Under the pieces are notes generated by a model. The model was not told the DNA's origin. It ran no database searches and saw only the letters and a list, made by a program, of their open reading frames with translations. This document shows, piece by piece, positions 28,191-37,160 of a DNA stretch of 64,000 bases. This DNA comes from Trichocoleus sp. FACHB-46 (GTDB lineage: Bacteria; Cyanobacteriota; Cyanobacteriia; FACHB-46). How positions within the stretch are numbered: position 1 is the first letter of the stretch; the number at the start of each line of letters is the position of its first letter. The position numbers and the translations under genes were made by a program. The DNA is taken from NCBI RefSeq assembly GCF_014695385.1, contig NZ_JACJOD010000031.1, forward strand, positions 1 to 64,000, read 5' to 3'.

Positions 28191-28916
28191 TTACAGCACC
28201 AGCTCGGCCAAGCCCAAGTAGTAAATACCTTCGGGGGTAATTTCAAAGCGGCAAGGCAACACTTCTAGCCCTTGAGCGACCGCTTCCCGCAAAAGTTTGC
28301 CATAGGCAGGATCGCGATCGTCACCGGGGGCAAAGTGCGTACAGTCTCCCCGATTAATAAAGTAGAGCATGACGGGTCGGACTTCTGGAAGCAACGCCGC
28401 CAGTTCACGAATATGTTTCTGGCCCCGTGTCGTCACCGTGTCTGGGAAGCGCACCAAGCGATCGCCTTCGCACCAAGTTGTGCTTTTTACTTCCAAATAA
28501 ATCGGGCGTTCTAACTTCTCACCCGTCAGCAGAAAATCCAACCGACTTTTTTCTTGACCGTAAGCCACTTCCAAGCGAATGTCGCTGTAGTCTCCCAGTT
28601 CTGGAATCAGTTTGTTTTCTAGTACCAGCTTGACGATGCGGTTGGGCATGGCAGTATTGACTCCTACCCAAGTTGGCCCATTTTCATACACCTCAATTAG
28701 TTCCCAAGTGTAGGGCAGCTTTCGCGTCGGGCTGTCACTGCGCGACACATACACCGAGCTACCCGGTTTAGAAATGCAGCTCATCGGCCCTGTATTGGGA
28801 CAGTGAGCCGTAATCACTTCACCGTTGGTCAACTCGATGTCTGCGAAGAAGCGTTTGTAGCGCTTGAGGAGAATGCCGGGGTAAAGCGTCGGGTACTGGT
28901 AGATTAAAGCGGTCAT
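28191..28916 (-). CDS. sfsA: SfsA family protein
   Basis: A 241-residue SfsA homologue, with the N-terminal OB-like part (YPGILLKRYKRFFADIELTNGE, then HCPNTGPMSC) and the nuclease-fold part (SRLDFLLTG, YLEVKSTTWCEGD, FPDTVTTRGQKHIREL). SfsA was linked to sugar fermentation regulation in E. coli and binds DNA; the fold suggests nuclease activity. The conserved N-terminus requires a start at about 28916, inside the end of the preceding DUF3095 gene: a 98-base overlap in another frame. Confidence 0.88.
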   Translation of the reverse strand: MTALIYQYPTLYPGILLKRYKRFFADIELTNGEVITAHCPNTGPMSCISKPGSSVYVSRSDSPTRKLPYTWELIEVYENGPTWVGVNTAMPNRIVKLVLENKLIPELGDYSDIRLEVAYGQEKSRLDFLLTGEKLERPIYLEVKSTTWCEGDRLVRFPDTVTTRGQKHIRELAALLPEVRPVMLYFINRGDCTHFAPGDDRDPAYGKLLREAVAQGLEVLPCRFEITPEGIYYLGLAELVL

Positions 28917-30174
28917 CTGTATGAAATTCGAGTGAACTGCCACTTTGACGCTGGTTCACTTTTCGCAACTTCATCATCTTGACATAGGCTGACCAGTTTG
29001 CTGCTTTGCGCTGGAGTCGAGCTTTCATTGCTTTCGCGGCCAGAGCATACCCCCCGTCTGCACCATCAATAAAATGTACTTGCTGCCCGTTGCGTTCAAA
29101 CACTAAGCAGGTCATCAGGGCGCGATCGGATAGGTGGATTCCGTGCACCAACTTGCCCGCTTTGTATTGAGCTTCTAGATAGCTATTCAGTTGTTCCCGC
29201 TGGTCGGCTGTGCCCGCAATCACCATCCGCAGCATGTCATCAAACTTGCGGTAATCTGTGGCTGCTGTGACAATCTGTTTGTAAGCACCCCAATCTACGT
29301 CACCCACCTTAGTCTCAAATTTCATGAAGGACCGGCCGAGAAAATTTTCTAGCTTTTCCTTCAGCAAGTACATCTGTTGGGGTAGCCAAGCTTGAGAGGT
29401 GGCCCGTGCTTTTGCTTCCGGTAACAAGTTGGAATGCTGAAACGAAAGCTGAAGACTTTTGGCAGCAACCGGATGTAAATCTGCATCCTCGCCAAAAATT
29501 TCTTGGATTTTTTGAATAACGGTTCGGTAGGTCAGGTATTGCTCTTTTTTAGAACCCATTGCCAGCACCAAAATGCTCAGCACTTCGCCCCGCTGGTTAG
29601 GAATATCTTGCCAGCGGCACTCCAGACCCGAAAAATCAGGTTGTAGTGGTTGAGTTGAGGGTTTTAGCTGATAAGGATTATTCGGGATATCCTGCTTCAC
29701 CATCTCAGTAGCGCAAGTTAAACCCCCACCCGTAAATATTCCTTGGCTGTAGTTTTCTGAGACTTGCAACTTGGCCACTTTAATTTCAAAGCCAGCAGCC
29801 AGAACGTCGGTAACTGGAACCAGCCCCACTCTGAGATCTAAGTCAAATCTTGTTTTAGCAGCCTGTTGCGTCGCTAGTAGGGCTTGCTTCGTCTGCTCCA
29901 GCAAAGCGGGAGGGATCAAAATAGAAGCTCCGTCACCCCCAAAGACAAAGGGAATCTCGTCAGATTTAGCAACGTTGAGCACAGCCACAATTGAGCAAGC
30001 ACCCAACAGATTGACATCTTTATAACGCCCTGCTTCTATGGCCTGGGTCGAACCCACAATATCTGTAATCACCACATGCCAGTCGTGGGGCAAATCCACA
30101 AAATTGTGCGGCTGGGTAATCTCGATAAACTCCTTGAGGCGCGGGAGCTTGGCATAAAATTGCTCGGTGCTCAT
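28819..30174 (-). CDS. DUF3095 protein with class III cyclase-like fold
   Basis: A 451-residue protein. The N-terminal half has the two metal-binding elements of class III nucleotidyl cyclases: VVITDIVGSTQAIEAGRY (near residue 31) and PFVFGGDGASILIP (near residue 76). An alpha/beta extension follows with IFTGGGLTCATEMVK, a C-terminal domain ending around LVHGIHLSDRALMTCLVF, and GADGGYALAAKAMKA. This matches DUF3095, often annotated as an adenylate-cyclase-like protein; activity is not shown. The last 32 codons overlap sfsA in another frame and look unlike a domain. Upstream lies a region with nested hairpins. Confidence 0.82.
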   Translation of the reverse strand: MSTEQFYAKLPRLKEFIEITQPHNFVDLPHDWHVVITDIVGSTQAIEAGRYKDVNLLGACSIVAVLNVAKSDEIPFVFGGDGASILIPPALLEQTKQALLATQQAAKTRFDLDLRVGLVPVTDVLAAGFEIKVAKLQVSENYSQGIFTGGGLTCATEMVKQDIPNNPYQLKPSTQPLQPDFSGLECRWQDIPNQRGEVLSILVLAMGSKKEQYLTYRTVIQKIQEIFGEDADLHPVAAKSLQLSFQHSNLLPEAKARATSQAWLPQQMYLLKEKLENFLGRSFMKFETKVGDVDWGAYKQIVTAATDYRKFDDMLRMVIAGTADQREQLNSYLEAQYKAGKLVHGIHLSDRALMTCLVFERNGQQVHFIDGADGGYALAAKAMKARLQRKAANWSAYVKMMKLRKVNQRQSGSSLEFHTDDRFNLPVPDALPRHSPQALQTLLRRHRVDQR

Positions 30175-30226
30175 AGGCTAACTCTGCCTTAGTTTCCGTA
30201 TAGTGGCATGACTTAAGCACCCTGAA

Positions 30227-30310
30227 GAACTGCCTGAAACAGTTCCGCATCTCCAAAGCTTGAGTGAACTCAGTTGTTATCTTTGGGTTCGGCTGCAAGT
30301 TTGGAGATGC
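30227..30310. repeat. Nested hairpins upstream of the DUF3095 gene
   Basis: GAACTG (30227-30232) and CAGTTC (30240-30245) form one small hairpin. Next to it, GCATCTCCAAA (30247-30257) is perfectly complementary to TTTGGAGATGC (30300-30310), and the stem extends through CTTG/CAAG after a one-base bulge. The enclosed loop holds a third hairpin, TGAGT-GA-ACTCA (30261-30272). The element lies 53-136 bases before the DUF3095 start, so it could be its 5' leader or a small RNA. It matches no riboswitch I know. Confidence 0.6.
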
Positions 30311-30553
30311 GATCGCTAGATCTGTAGATGAATTCAGTATGACTTTGTTTTATCAGTTCTTGTAGTGAATCTTTGGCCTAAGTTACTACGCGAAATCGCT
30401 GAGTAGTCTGTAAACCATTTACTAGAACTGTTCGCTGCAAGCATCCTTATAAGGACTGTAGTAGGGACGGCGGCGTTCCATAAGATTGATCCGGGCGGAA
30501 CTGGCCGATTCGCGATTAAATAGGGGATGCACGTTCGTTATTTGTAACTATTC
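30311..30553. other. Remainder of the DUF3095-murJ intergenic region
   Basis: With the hairpin element it makes a 379-base gap between divergent genes. It contains a perfect ten-base palindrome, CCTTATAAGG (30445-30454), but no coding frame or RNA gene that I can support. Promoters for both flanking genes must lie here. Confidence 0.4.
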
Positions 30554-32221
30554 GTGTCTGAAACTAAAAAGCCTTCTCGTTCCCTCGCTGGAATTGCTGG
30601 GATTGTGGCTGTGGCCACGATGATCAGCAAGGTATTTGGATTGGTGCGTCAGCAAGCGATCGCCGCTGCTTTTGGGGTGGGTCCTGCCGCTGGAGCTTAC
30701 AACTTTGCCTATGTGATTCCAGGGTTCTTGCTGATTTTGTTGGGTGGCATCAATGGCCCCTTCCATAGTGCGATCGTCAGTGTGCTTTCCAAGCGCAAAC
30801 AAAGCGAAGTCGCTCCCATTGTCGAAACGATCACAACTTTGGTCGGTGGGCTGCTCCTACTGGTCACCATCGGCTTGATCGTGTTTGCCGATCCGCTGAT
30901 GCATCTGGTGGCTCCCGGTTTATACATCAGCCCGGAGGTGGCCCAGGCGCAAGGGGTAACTCCAGAGCAATTTCAAGTATTGGCTCAAACTAGAGCGATC
31001 GCCGTCCAGCAGTTTCGGATCATGGCTCCGATGGCGTTGCTGGCTGGGTTGATCGGGATTGGCTTTGGCACCCTCAATGCCTCCGATCAATATTGGCTAC
31101 CCTCCATCAGCCCTTTGTTCTCTAGTGTGACCGTGCTGATCGGGATTGGCGTCTTGGCATTCCAGCTTGGCCCTCAAATTACTACCCCCCAGTACGCCGT
31201 GCTCGGAGGAATTGTATTAGCTTGGGGAACCTTGGCGGGTGGTGTCTTGCAATGGCTAGTGCAATTACCAGCACAGGCACGAGCGGGTATGGGTGGACTA
31301 AGGCTGCGCTTCGACTTCCATCGCCCCGAAGTCAAAGAAATCATCAAAATTATGGGGCCAGCGACCTTTTCCTCAGGCATGATGCAAATCAATGTCTGGA
31401 CGGATTTATTCTTTGCTTCGTTTTTGCCCCAAGCGGCAGCGGCAGTATCAGCTTTAGGTTACGCGGGGTTGTTGGTCAACACGCCTCTGGGCATTCTTTC
31501 CAACATGATTTTGGTGCCCTTGATGCCTGTGTTCTCTCGGCTCACCGATCCGGCAGACTGGCCCGAATTGAAAGGACGGATTCGGCAGGGTTTGTTGCTG
31601 ACTGCGGTAGCTATGCTGCCTCTGAGTGCCATCATGATTGCGCTGGCGTTTCCCATTGTGCGGGTGGTGTATGAACGCTACGCTTTCGATAAATCCGCCT
31701 CCCACCTTACAGCTTCTCTCTTGATTGCCTATAGCGTTGGCATGTTTGTGTATTTGGCGCGGGACGTTCTGGTGCGGGTGTTCTACGCTTTAGGAGACGG
31801 AGACACTCCCTTCCGAATTAGCATCGTTAATATCTTTTTGAACGCGGTCTTGGACTTCTTGTTAATCAAACCTTTTGGCGCGTCTGGTCTAGTCTTAGCC
31901 ACAGTTGGGGTTAACGTCACCTCCAGTATTGCTCTATTGGTGATTCTGCATCGCCGTCTACATGGCTTGCCTTGGCGAGAGCTGGGTTGGCCGATTTTAG
32001 GTCTGAGTTTGGGTAGCGCGATCGCGGGAGGATCTTCCTGGGCAACACTAAAGGCCTGCGAACAATTTCTGGGTACCGAAGGCATCATGACTCAACTGCT
32101 AGAACTCACGACAGCTGGTTCAGTCGGCTTAGCAGTATTTGCTCTATTTGCAACTCAGTTACGGTTGCCAGAAGTTGATTTATTTATCGATCGCATTCGC
32201 CAGCGTCTACTGAGGCGCTAA
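30554..32221 (+). CDS. murJ: Lipid II flippase MurJ
   Basis: MurJ (MviN) moves lipid-linked peptidoglycan precursor across the inner membrane. The 555-residue protein has about 14 membrane helices. Conserved segments are MISKVFGLVRQQAIAAAFG near the N-terminus, PGFLLILLGGINGPFHSA, VWTDLFFASFLPQ, and RVFYALGDGDTPFRISI in the second half. The start is a GTG at 30554 (SETKKPSRSL follows) without an obvious ribosome binding site. A clear terminator follows the gene. Confidence 0.94.
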   Translation: MSETKKPSRSLAGIAGIVAVATMISKVFGLVRQQAIAAAFGVGPAAGAYNFAYVIPGFLLILLGGINGPFHSAIVSVLSKRKQSEVAPIVETITTLVGGLLLLVTIGLIVFADPLMHLVAPGLYISPEVAQAQGVTPEQFQVLAQTRAIAVQQFRIMAPMALLAGLIGIGFGTLNASDQYWLPSISPLFSSVTVLIGIGVLAFQLGPQITTPQYAVLGGIVLAWGTLAGGVLQWLVQLPAQARAGMGGLRLRFDFHRPEVKEIIKIMGPATFSSGMMQINVWTDLFFASFLPQAAAAVSALGYAGLLVNTPLGILSNMILVPLMPVFSRLTDPADWPELKGRIRQGLLLTAVAMLPLSAIMIALAFPIVRVVYERYAFDKSASHLTASLLIAYSVGMFVYLARDVLVRVFYALGDGDTPFRISIVNIFLNAVLDFLLIKPFGASGLVLATVGVNVTSSIALLVILHRRLHGLPWRELGWPILGLSLGSAIAGGSSWATLKACEQFLGTEGIMTQLLELTTAGSVGLAVFALFATQLRLPEVDLFIDRIRQRLLRR

Positions 32222-32244
32222 GCAACAGACCATAACTCACGACA

Positions 32245-32273
32245 AAGGGCACGCTAGGTGCCCTTCACTTTTT
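32245..32273 (+). terminator. Rho-independent terminator of murJ
   Basis: AAGGGCAC (32245-32252) and GTGCCCTT (32258-32265) pair perfectly around a five-base loop. CACTTTTT follows. It lies 24 bases after the murJ stop and just before the convergent DUF3181 gene. Confidence 0.88.
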
Positions 32274-32277
32274 AGAC

Positions 32278-32586
32278 CTAAAGCTGATCTTGGTACTTTT
32301 CTAGGAGGTCCATGAGCGTGACTTGGCACTGCATGGGTAGGAGATCGAGTAGAGGCACTTCACGGCGGCCACCGCCCAGCTTAACTGACATGCTGCTGAG
32401 GATTTGCTGCACTCGGTTTTCATTCACTGAACTGGAGATGAGCAAAGGATAGAGTTGCTCTGCCAAGGGAGTGCTGAGGTGAGCATCGCTTAAGTAGAGG
32501 TGCCACTTGGCAATATCCATGTAGACATTTTCGCCAATATCAGCGGCGAGGGCTTCTAAAAGCTCGGTTGTATTGGTTTTTGCCAT
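32278..32586 (-). CDS. DUF3181 family protein
   Basis: A 102-residue soluble protein matching my recollection of DUF3181, a small cyanobacterial family (ELLEALAADIGENVYMDIAKWHLYL, then YPLLISSSVNENRVQQIL, and a C-terminal VPLLDLLPMQCQVTLMDLLEKY). The second half suits a helix pair. Function is unknown. The ATG at 32586 is the natural start. It reads in the same direction as the 2TM and IM30 genes upstream of it. Confidence 0.75.
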   Translation of the reverse strand: MAKTNTTELLEALAADIGENVYMDIAKWHLYLSDAHLSTPLAEQLYPLLISSSVNENRVQQILSSMSVKLGGGRREVPLLDLLPMQCQVTLMDLLEKYQDQL

Positions 32587-32683
32587 GATAATGATTTCCT
32601 AAATGCAAAATGGGGGCTAAACCAGCTAATTTAGCCAGATTCTGCCCCCATTCTAATCAAGCGATCGCCCAGACAACTTCGCT

Positions 32684-32992
32684 CTATGGTTTGGTAGACT
32701 TCGCACTCGTTTTTTTGGAATCAGCAGGAGTTCCAGCAGAAAATTGAGGGTTGTAGCCAGAGTAATCTGCGATCGCAGCAATATAAATTAGATGCACTAG
32801 CAGTCCTACAGCCCACGCTCCCGTGACCCACTTAGACCAAGGCCAAGTGGCAGCTTCTAGCGTGCGCACAAACCACATGCCAGAATTGGTCGCACCAAAA
32901 ACTGCTACGTGCATGGCAAAATTCATCCGATCATCCAGACGGCGATAAGCAGGATCGCGACGATCTGGTTGACGAGGCCAACGAGGCGGCAT
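32684..32992 (-). CDS. 2TM domain protein
   Basis: A 102-residue protein. A basic N-terminus rich in Arg and Pro (PPRWPRQPDRRDPAYRRLDDRM) is followed by two membrane helices (NFAMHVAVFGATNSGMWFVR and WVTGAWAVGLLVHLIYIAAI) and a polar tail. The order matches the 2TM family seen in bacteria, often next to sensor kinases; here its neighbours are IM30 and DUF3181. It starts 50 bases after the IM30 gene and may share its transcript. Confidence 0.7.
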   Translation of the reverse strand: MPPRWPRQPDRRDPAYRRLDDRMNFAMHVAVFGATNSGMWFVRTLEAATWPWSKWVTGAWAVGLLVHLIYIAAIADYSGYNPQFSAGTPADSKKTSAKSTKP

Positions 32993-33042
32993 AGAAAACC
33001 CTTTAGTAAGTGATTAAGCGTCAGAGTGGCTATTGTAATCGA

Positions 33043-33762
33043 TTAAGCGCTGGATGACTGGGACTGGGACTGAGAGGGTGGGAGTTTGACAGTGTTGTCT
33101 GTACCGCTGAGTAGTTGAGCTTTCATTGCAGCCAACTCGTCATCTACGGCGTCGCCGCCTTCTAAGGAAGCAAATTTCTTTTCTAGGTCGTCCGTTCCCA
33201 GTTCTGCGATCGCCTCAGACTGGGCTTCTAGTTGCAGCACCTTTTCTTCCATCCGCTCAAACGCAGACATGGCGCTACCCGTTCCCACGCGACCCAGCAT
33301 GTCATTAATCTGCTGAGAAGCTTTAGCAGAGCGAGCCCGCGCAATATACAAGTCTTTTTTGGTTTTGGCCTCAGAAATCTTGCTTTCCAAGGTCAACATA
33401 TTTTGCTTCAGCTTGGTGACAATGCCACTTTGCTGGTCTAGCTGCGATCGTAAAGCTTCGGCAGTTTCCTGATAAGACTTACGACGGGTCAAAGCCTCTC
33501 GCGCCAAGTGATCATCGCCTTTTTGCAAAGCGAGTTGCGCTCGTTGATACCACTCATTAGAGGTGGATTGCGCTTGAGCACATTGTCGTTCCGTGCGCTT
33601 TTGAGTGGCGATCGCTTGAGCAACAGCTTGTCGCATATGAATCAGGTCTTCCTGCATATCCAAGACCGTTTGCTCCAGAATCTTTTCTGGATCTTCTGCT
33701 TGCCCCACTAAGCTGTTGATGTTGGCTCGAATTACCCGCCCAATGCGGTCCAATAAGCCCAT
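33043..33762 (-). CDS. IM30/Vipp1 (PspA family) membrane-remodelling protein
   Basis: A 239-residue PspA/IM30 protein, coiled coil throughout (residues 25-190). It opens with the membrane-binding helix MGLLDRIGRVIRANINSLVG, then AEDPEKILEQTVLDMQEDL. Vipp1/IM30 is an ESCRT-III relative that maintains thylakoid membranes; PspA responds to membrane stress. The tail after the core (LLSGTDNTVKLPPSQSQSQSSSA, residues 217-239) is shorter than a typical Vipp1 extension but present, so Vipp1 or PspA remains open. Confidence 0.85.
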   Translation of the reverse strand: MGLLDRIGRVIRANINSLVGQAEDPEKILEQTVLDMQEDLIHMRQAVAQAIATQKRTERQCAQAQSTSNEWYQRAQLALQKGDDHLAREALTRRKSYQETAEALRSQLDQQSGIVTKLKQNMLTLESKISEAKTKKDLYIARARSAKASQQINDMLGRVGTGSAMSAFERMEEKVLQLEAQSEAIAELGTDDLEKKFASLEGGDAVDDELAAMKAQLLSGTDNTVKLPPSQSQSQSSSA

Positions 33763-33906
33763 ACCGATCTCCGTCCACGTTGCTACGATAGGCTTTGTGG
33801 GCCGCTAACGCATCAGCTACAAAAACGCAGTTTCAACGACCCCAGCGGAATATTAACCTCATGGTATCGCACCTTTCCGGTTCGTAAGCGAGCCGAAAGC
33901 AGGAGA

Positions 33907-35379
33907 TTAGTGCTGTTCTACCTTAGCGGGAATCCCTTGTTTTTCGAGTTCTTCTGCTAAGGCTTCTGCTTTGCCAGCCTCATCAAAGGCTCCCAATTGA
34001 ATGCGAGCACCATCTGGGAAGTTCTTCACATAGGCATCCGGAATGGCTTTTTGAGCTTCCTCCAGCGTCGCATCACCACTGTATTCAGTCACCACCTTAT
34101 AGTCATAGGCACTGTTACCCGCCGGAGCTGAGCTAGCAGTATTCTCCGCTTCCGGTTCAGCCGCTCGCGATCGCGGAGATGGAGGCTCTGGAGCAACCAT
34201 TACAGGGGCAGGCTCTACTCTGGGAGGCTCTGGAGCAGGTGCATATCGTTCAACGGGCGGCTCGGCAGCAGGCGGGTTGTAAACAGGTTGGTTATAAATT
34301 GCAGCGGGTGGAGGGGGAGGCGCGATCGATAGGGGGGGGGCCACAGGCTGCACCACATAGGGAGCTGCAGAGCGAGGAGCAGCCGCTTGGGTAGCTGGCG
34401 CAGTTGTAGTAGTTCTTCCAGCAGCAGACCCGGTGTTAGCGCTTGGAACTGCCTTCACCTTAGGCACAGCAACCGACTTGCCAGGGGTAGCGCTTACTTT
34501 TCCGGCTCCTGTATTGGCCTTCAGCGTGCTCAAGGTACCCAAGTTCAAATCGACAAATTCTTTCGAGGCCAGATTGGGTGAGTTAGGCAGGCCCACTGCT
34601 GCACTATTGGGCGTGACACTCGTAGAGTTAGTGGTTGTAGTGGATGACGTGGCATTAGGCGATCGCCCTATACCTATGGGACGCAGCACCGAAGGATTCA
34701 TCAACACGTAACCCAAGGTGGCGCTAGACAGCAAAAGCAGCAGCATTGAGCCTAAACCTAGCGGGGTGAGTAGGCTTTGCATAAAGCCCCGCTCAACTCT
34801 GGCTTCTGCTTCTTCCTCTGCCAAGCTGCGTAAAAGTTCCTCGGACGACTCCAGGTAATCATCTGGCGGCATTTGAGTAGCAGCCATGCTGATCAAGCTG
34901 TTAGTTTCAGAACTATTAGCTTCCGCATAGGCAGCGGTTGGTGCTTCTGATTCTGAGACGCGAGGTAGCACGGCTAGTTGGGAAGCAGAGTGGCTACGAG
35001 CAGAACTAAACGATGATTCAGAGCGCGGTTCCTGACTGGGTGACCAGGCTCTAGGTTCAACAGGTGGTGCAATCGGTGCCGTAGTGGATGGGCTGGCAGT
35101 AGCAGTATCAGTACTGGTGGCAACTCCCGAATTCATCGGCTGAGGCTGAGTTCTACCCCCTACTGCGCCAACTGAAATCAAATCCAAGGTCTTCCGGGCT
35201 TGCTGGCGACCTAGCCCACGAGGCGGTGGCACAGAGCGACCTGTTCGCTGACGCCGATAGCGAACCAATTCCTCTTCTAGGTGCACATCCAAACTGCCCA
35301 AGGCCGTTTGCAACACCGAATGTAAGGATTGGTTTGGCTGGGATTGATTTGGGGATTCAATCGAGGGGCGTTGATTCAT
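33907..35379 (-). CDS. SPOR-domain membrane protein
   Basis: A 490-residue protein. A long disordered cytoplasmic N-terminus rich in Ser, Ala, Pro and Thr has a short conserved-looking start (LQTALGSLDVHLEEELVRYRR). One membrane helix follows near residues 205-225 (LGLGSMLLLLLSSATLGYVLM), then a Pro-rich stretch. The C-terminal SPOR domain (NFPDGARIQLGAFDEAGKAE, then LEKQGIPAKVEQH) binds denuded peptidoglycan at division sites. The ATG at 35379 has AGGA eight bases upstream; a GTG at 35409 is less likely. A role in division or septal wall is inferred from SPOR. Confidence 0.82.
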   Translation of the reverse strand: MNQRPSIESPNQSQPNQSLHSVLQTALGSLDVHLEEELVRYRRQRTGRSVPPPRGLGRQQARKTLDLISVGAVGGRTQPQPMNSGVATSTDTATASPSTTAPIAPPVEPRAWSPSQEPRSESSFSSARSHSASQLAVLPRVSESEAPTAAYAEANSSETNSLISMAATQMPPDDYLESSEELLRSLAEEEAEARVERGFMQSLLTPLGLGSMLLLLLSSATLGYVLMNPSVLRPIGIGRSPNATSSTTTTNSTSVTPNSAAVGLPNSPNLASKEFVDLNLGTLSTLKANTGAGKVSATPGKSVAVPKVKAVPSANTGSAAGRTTTTAPATQAAAPRSAAPYVVQPVAPPLSIAPPPPPAAIYNQPVYNPPAAEPPVERYAPAPEPPRVEPAPVMVAPEPPSPRSRAAEPEAENTASSAPAGNSAYDYKVVTEYSGDATLEEAQKAIPDAYVKNFPDGARIQLGAFDEAGKAEALAEELEKQGIPAKVEQH

Positions 35380-35673
35380 TACAGGATTCCTACCATCTTG
35401 ACTAACCACAAACTTTCCAAGTGGGTGTCCCTCAACCTACGCCATCCAGGACAGCCATAAACTTTCGCAATCCGCCCTAAATTGTTTTGGTCAAAGCCTA
35501 GCTTTAATCCTCACTCAGACGCAAGCGGGTCTAGATCAACCCTAAACTAAATAGACGTGGGTGAGGGATGAGGGCGAATCAGTAGATGCATCGTATAGTA
35601 CTGCTGTTGATTCTGATCCTAAAGTAGAGAACCTTTAGAAAAGGGTATACGATTTTTTACCGAGATCGGCAGC

Positions 35674-36249
35674 ATGGCTTTTGAATCCCTTCATCATGTT
35701 TTAGGCAGCTTCGAAAATCAAGGGGGATGGCAAGAGCGACAGCAGTTCAAGCGCTTGTTGGCCTATTGGCCAGAAGTAGTGGGACTAGCGGTTGCCAGCC
35801 AGACAAAACCAGTTGCAATTCAGCGAGGCGTGCTAAAGGTAGCCACTTCTAGCCCTGCCTGGGCTCAAAACTTGATTTTTGAGCGACAACGGATTCTAGA
35901 AAAGCTCAACACTCGGCTAACCATCGAACTCACTGATATTCGTTTTTCTACCGCTCAGTGGCACAGCAGCCAGAGAGAAAATTCTGCTGTCACTTCTGGG
36001 CCAGAAGCCAACCCTTGGCAAGACCATCCTAGCCATGTAGCTAACTTCCAGGCACCCAATCAATCACCTCCCGTTCAGGCAGCAGCGCCAAAAGACCCTC
36101 AAACCGCGTTTCAAGCTTGGTCAGCGTTAGTGCAACAGCGATCGCAGCATTTACCCTCTTGTCCCCGTTGCCACTGCGCGACTCCACCGGGAGAGCTGCA
36201 GCGCTGGAGTGTTTGCGCCCTTTGTGTTGCGCAACAATGGCGAGGGTAA
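35674..36249 (+). CDS. DUF721 (DciA-like) protein with C-terminal zinc motif
   Basis: A 191-residue protein. The N-terminal 95 residues are a DUF721 domain (FKRLLAYWPEVVGLAVASQT, GVLKVATSSPAWAQNLIFER). This family includes DciA, the loader or partner of the DnaB replicative helicase in bacteria lacking DnaC. After a disordered Gln/Pro/Ala linker the C-terminus has CPRCHCATP and WSVCALC, a possible CxxC-x(n)-CxxC zinc site, not a usual part of DciA. A helicase-loading role is plausible but not shown. Confidence 0.75.
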   Translation: MAFESLHHVLGSFENQGGWQERQQFKRLLAYWPEVVGLAVASQTKPVAIQRGVLKVATSSPAWAQNLIFERQRILEKLNTRLTIELTDIRFSTAQWHSSQRENSAVTSGPEANPWQDHPSHVANFQAPNQSPPVQAAAPKDPQTAFQAWSALVQQRSQHLPSCPRCHCATPPGELQRWSVCALCVAQQWRG

Positions 36250-36725
36250 TTCGTCACGGTTATAGCTTGTGTAGATTGGGAATTCAGCTCTGCATCTGGG
36301 TATGACTAAGCAGGGGGCAACCAACTCACTGCTATCTTTGGCGTTCTCACCCAGACGAGTTACTAAGGCTTTAAGTCCTATGATGCGGCGTTGCACCTGT
36401 CAAATGGCTGAATTTACAGACTCAAATAGCAATTCAAGTTCCTTGACTTTGCTCGAGCCCTAAACTGATTTAAATGTAATTGCCTATATTTTCTCTTGAT
36501 CCCCAACTATTTTTGAGAGAAATCAGCTCGATTGAGTCAGAACCAAAAGTACTGTAAATGTATCTGGTTTTTAACAGGATTATAAAGACAATCTAAAAGA
36601 CCTTTTTTATCATGAATCGCTGAAAACCAGGTACAAAAGCGATCGCAGGTTCCCGAATCAACACTCTCAAAAAAACTTTAGCTTAAAAATTAAAGACAAC
36701 AGGTTACCTCCTAAAAAATCCTTCT
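36250..36725. other. 476-base intergenic region
   Basis: AT-rich, especially from 36470 on. It has a possible 53-codon frame (ATG 36302 to TAA 36461) with no clear ribosome binding site, probably chance. No RNA gene, repeat or terminator was recognised. The right end must hold the promoter for the gene at 36726. Confidence 0.4.
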
Positions 36726-37013
36726 ATGAGAACCATAAACCTCGAAACTTCAGCATGTCGCCACTGTCGGTATTACACTCCCGAAGGACGACGCGGCGGC
36801 TCTTGTCAGCAGCTAAATGTACCTGTTCGAGGCAGTTGGAAAGCTTGTTCCCTGGCGATCCCCCCGTTTGCGCCCTCTTGGGAGAAGTCTGAAGAGATTA
36901 TGAATTGGTCAGAGAGTACATTAATCCTAGGAGATGTGATCTCATTGGATTGTTCTCCAATTAATTTCTCAGAAAGAAAAGATGATTTGGCAGTGCGATC
37001 GCTGGCCAAATAA
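36726..37013 (+). CDS. Small Cys-rich cyanobacterial protein
   Basis: A 95-residue protein. The first 50 residues carry four cysteines in CRHCRYYTPEGRRGGSCQ and GSWKACSLAIPPFAPSWE (near residues 11-53), a spacing suggesting a zinc or Fe-S site. From memory this block is conserved in cyanobacterial small proteins of unknown function. The rest is not distinctive. The upstream CCTCC is antisense to a Shine-Dalgarno, and no good site is seen. A hairpin terminator follows at 37161. Confidence 0.65.
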   Translation: MRTINLETSACRHCRYYTPEGRRGGSCQQLNVPVRGSWKACSLAIPPFAPSWEKSEEIMNWSESTLILGDVISLDCSPINFSERKDDLAVRSLAK

Positions 37014-37160
37014 TCCCCTCTCTTCTCTAAATCGGCTCTGTAAAAATACTGAAGTAATTTCGTTTTTAGATTTGAGATTGAAGCTAAACGCATTCTCATT
37101 TCGCTGAGTTGAGATTGAAGTTTTGGTGAAATGGCTACAATTACAGACAAAAATTTGAAA

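Noticed and set aside
36302-36463. 53-codon open frame in the 36.3-kb intergenic region
   Set aside because: No ribosome binding site, low-complexity Ser/Asn end, no recognised motif. Likely chance.
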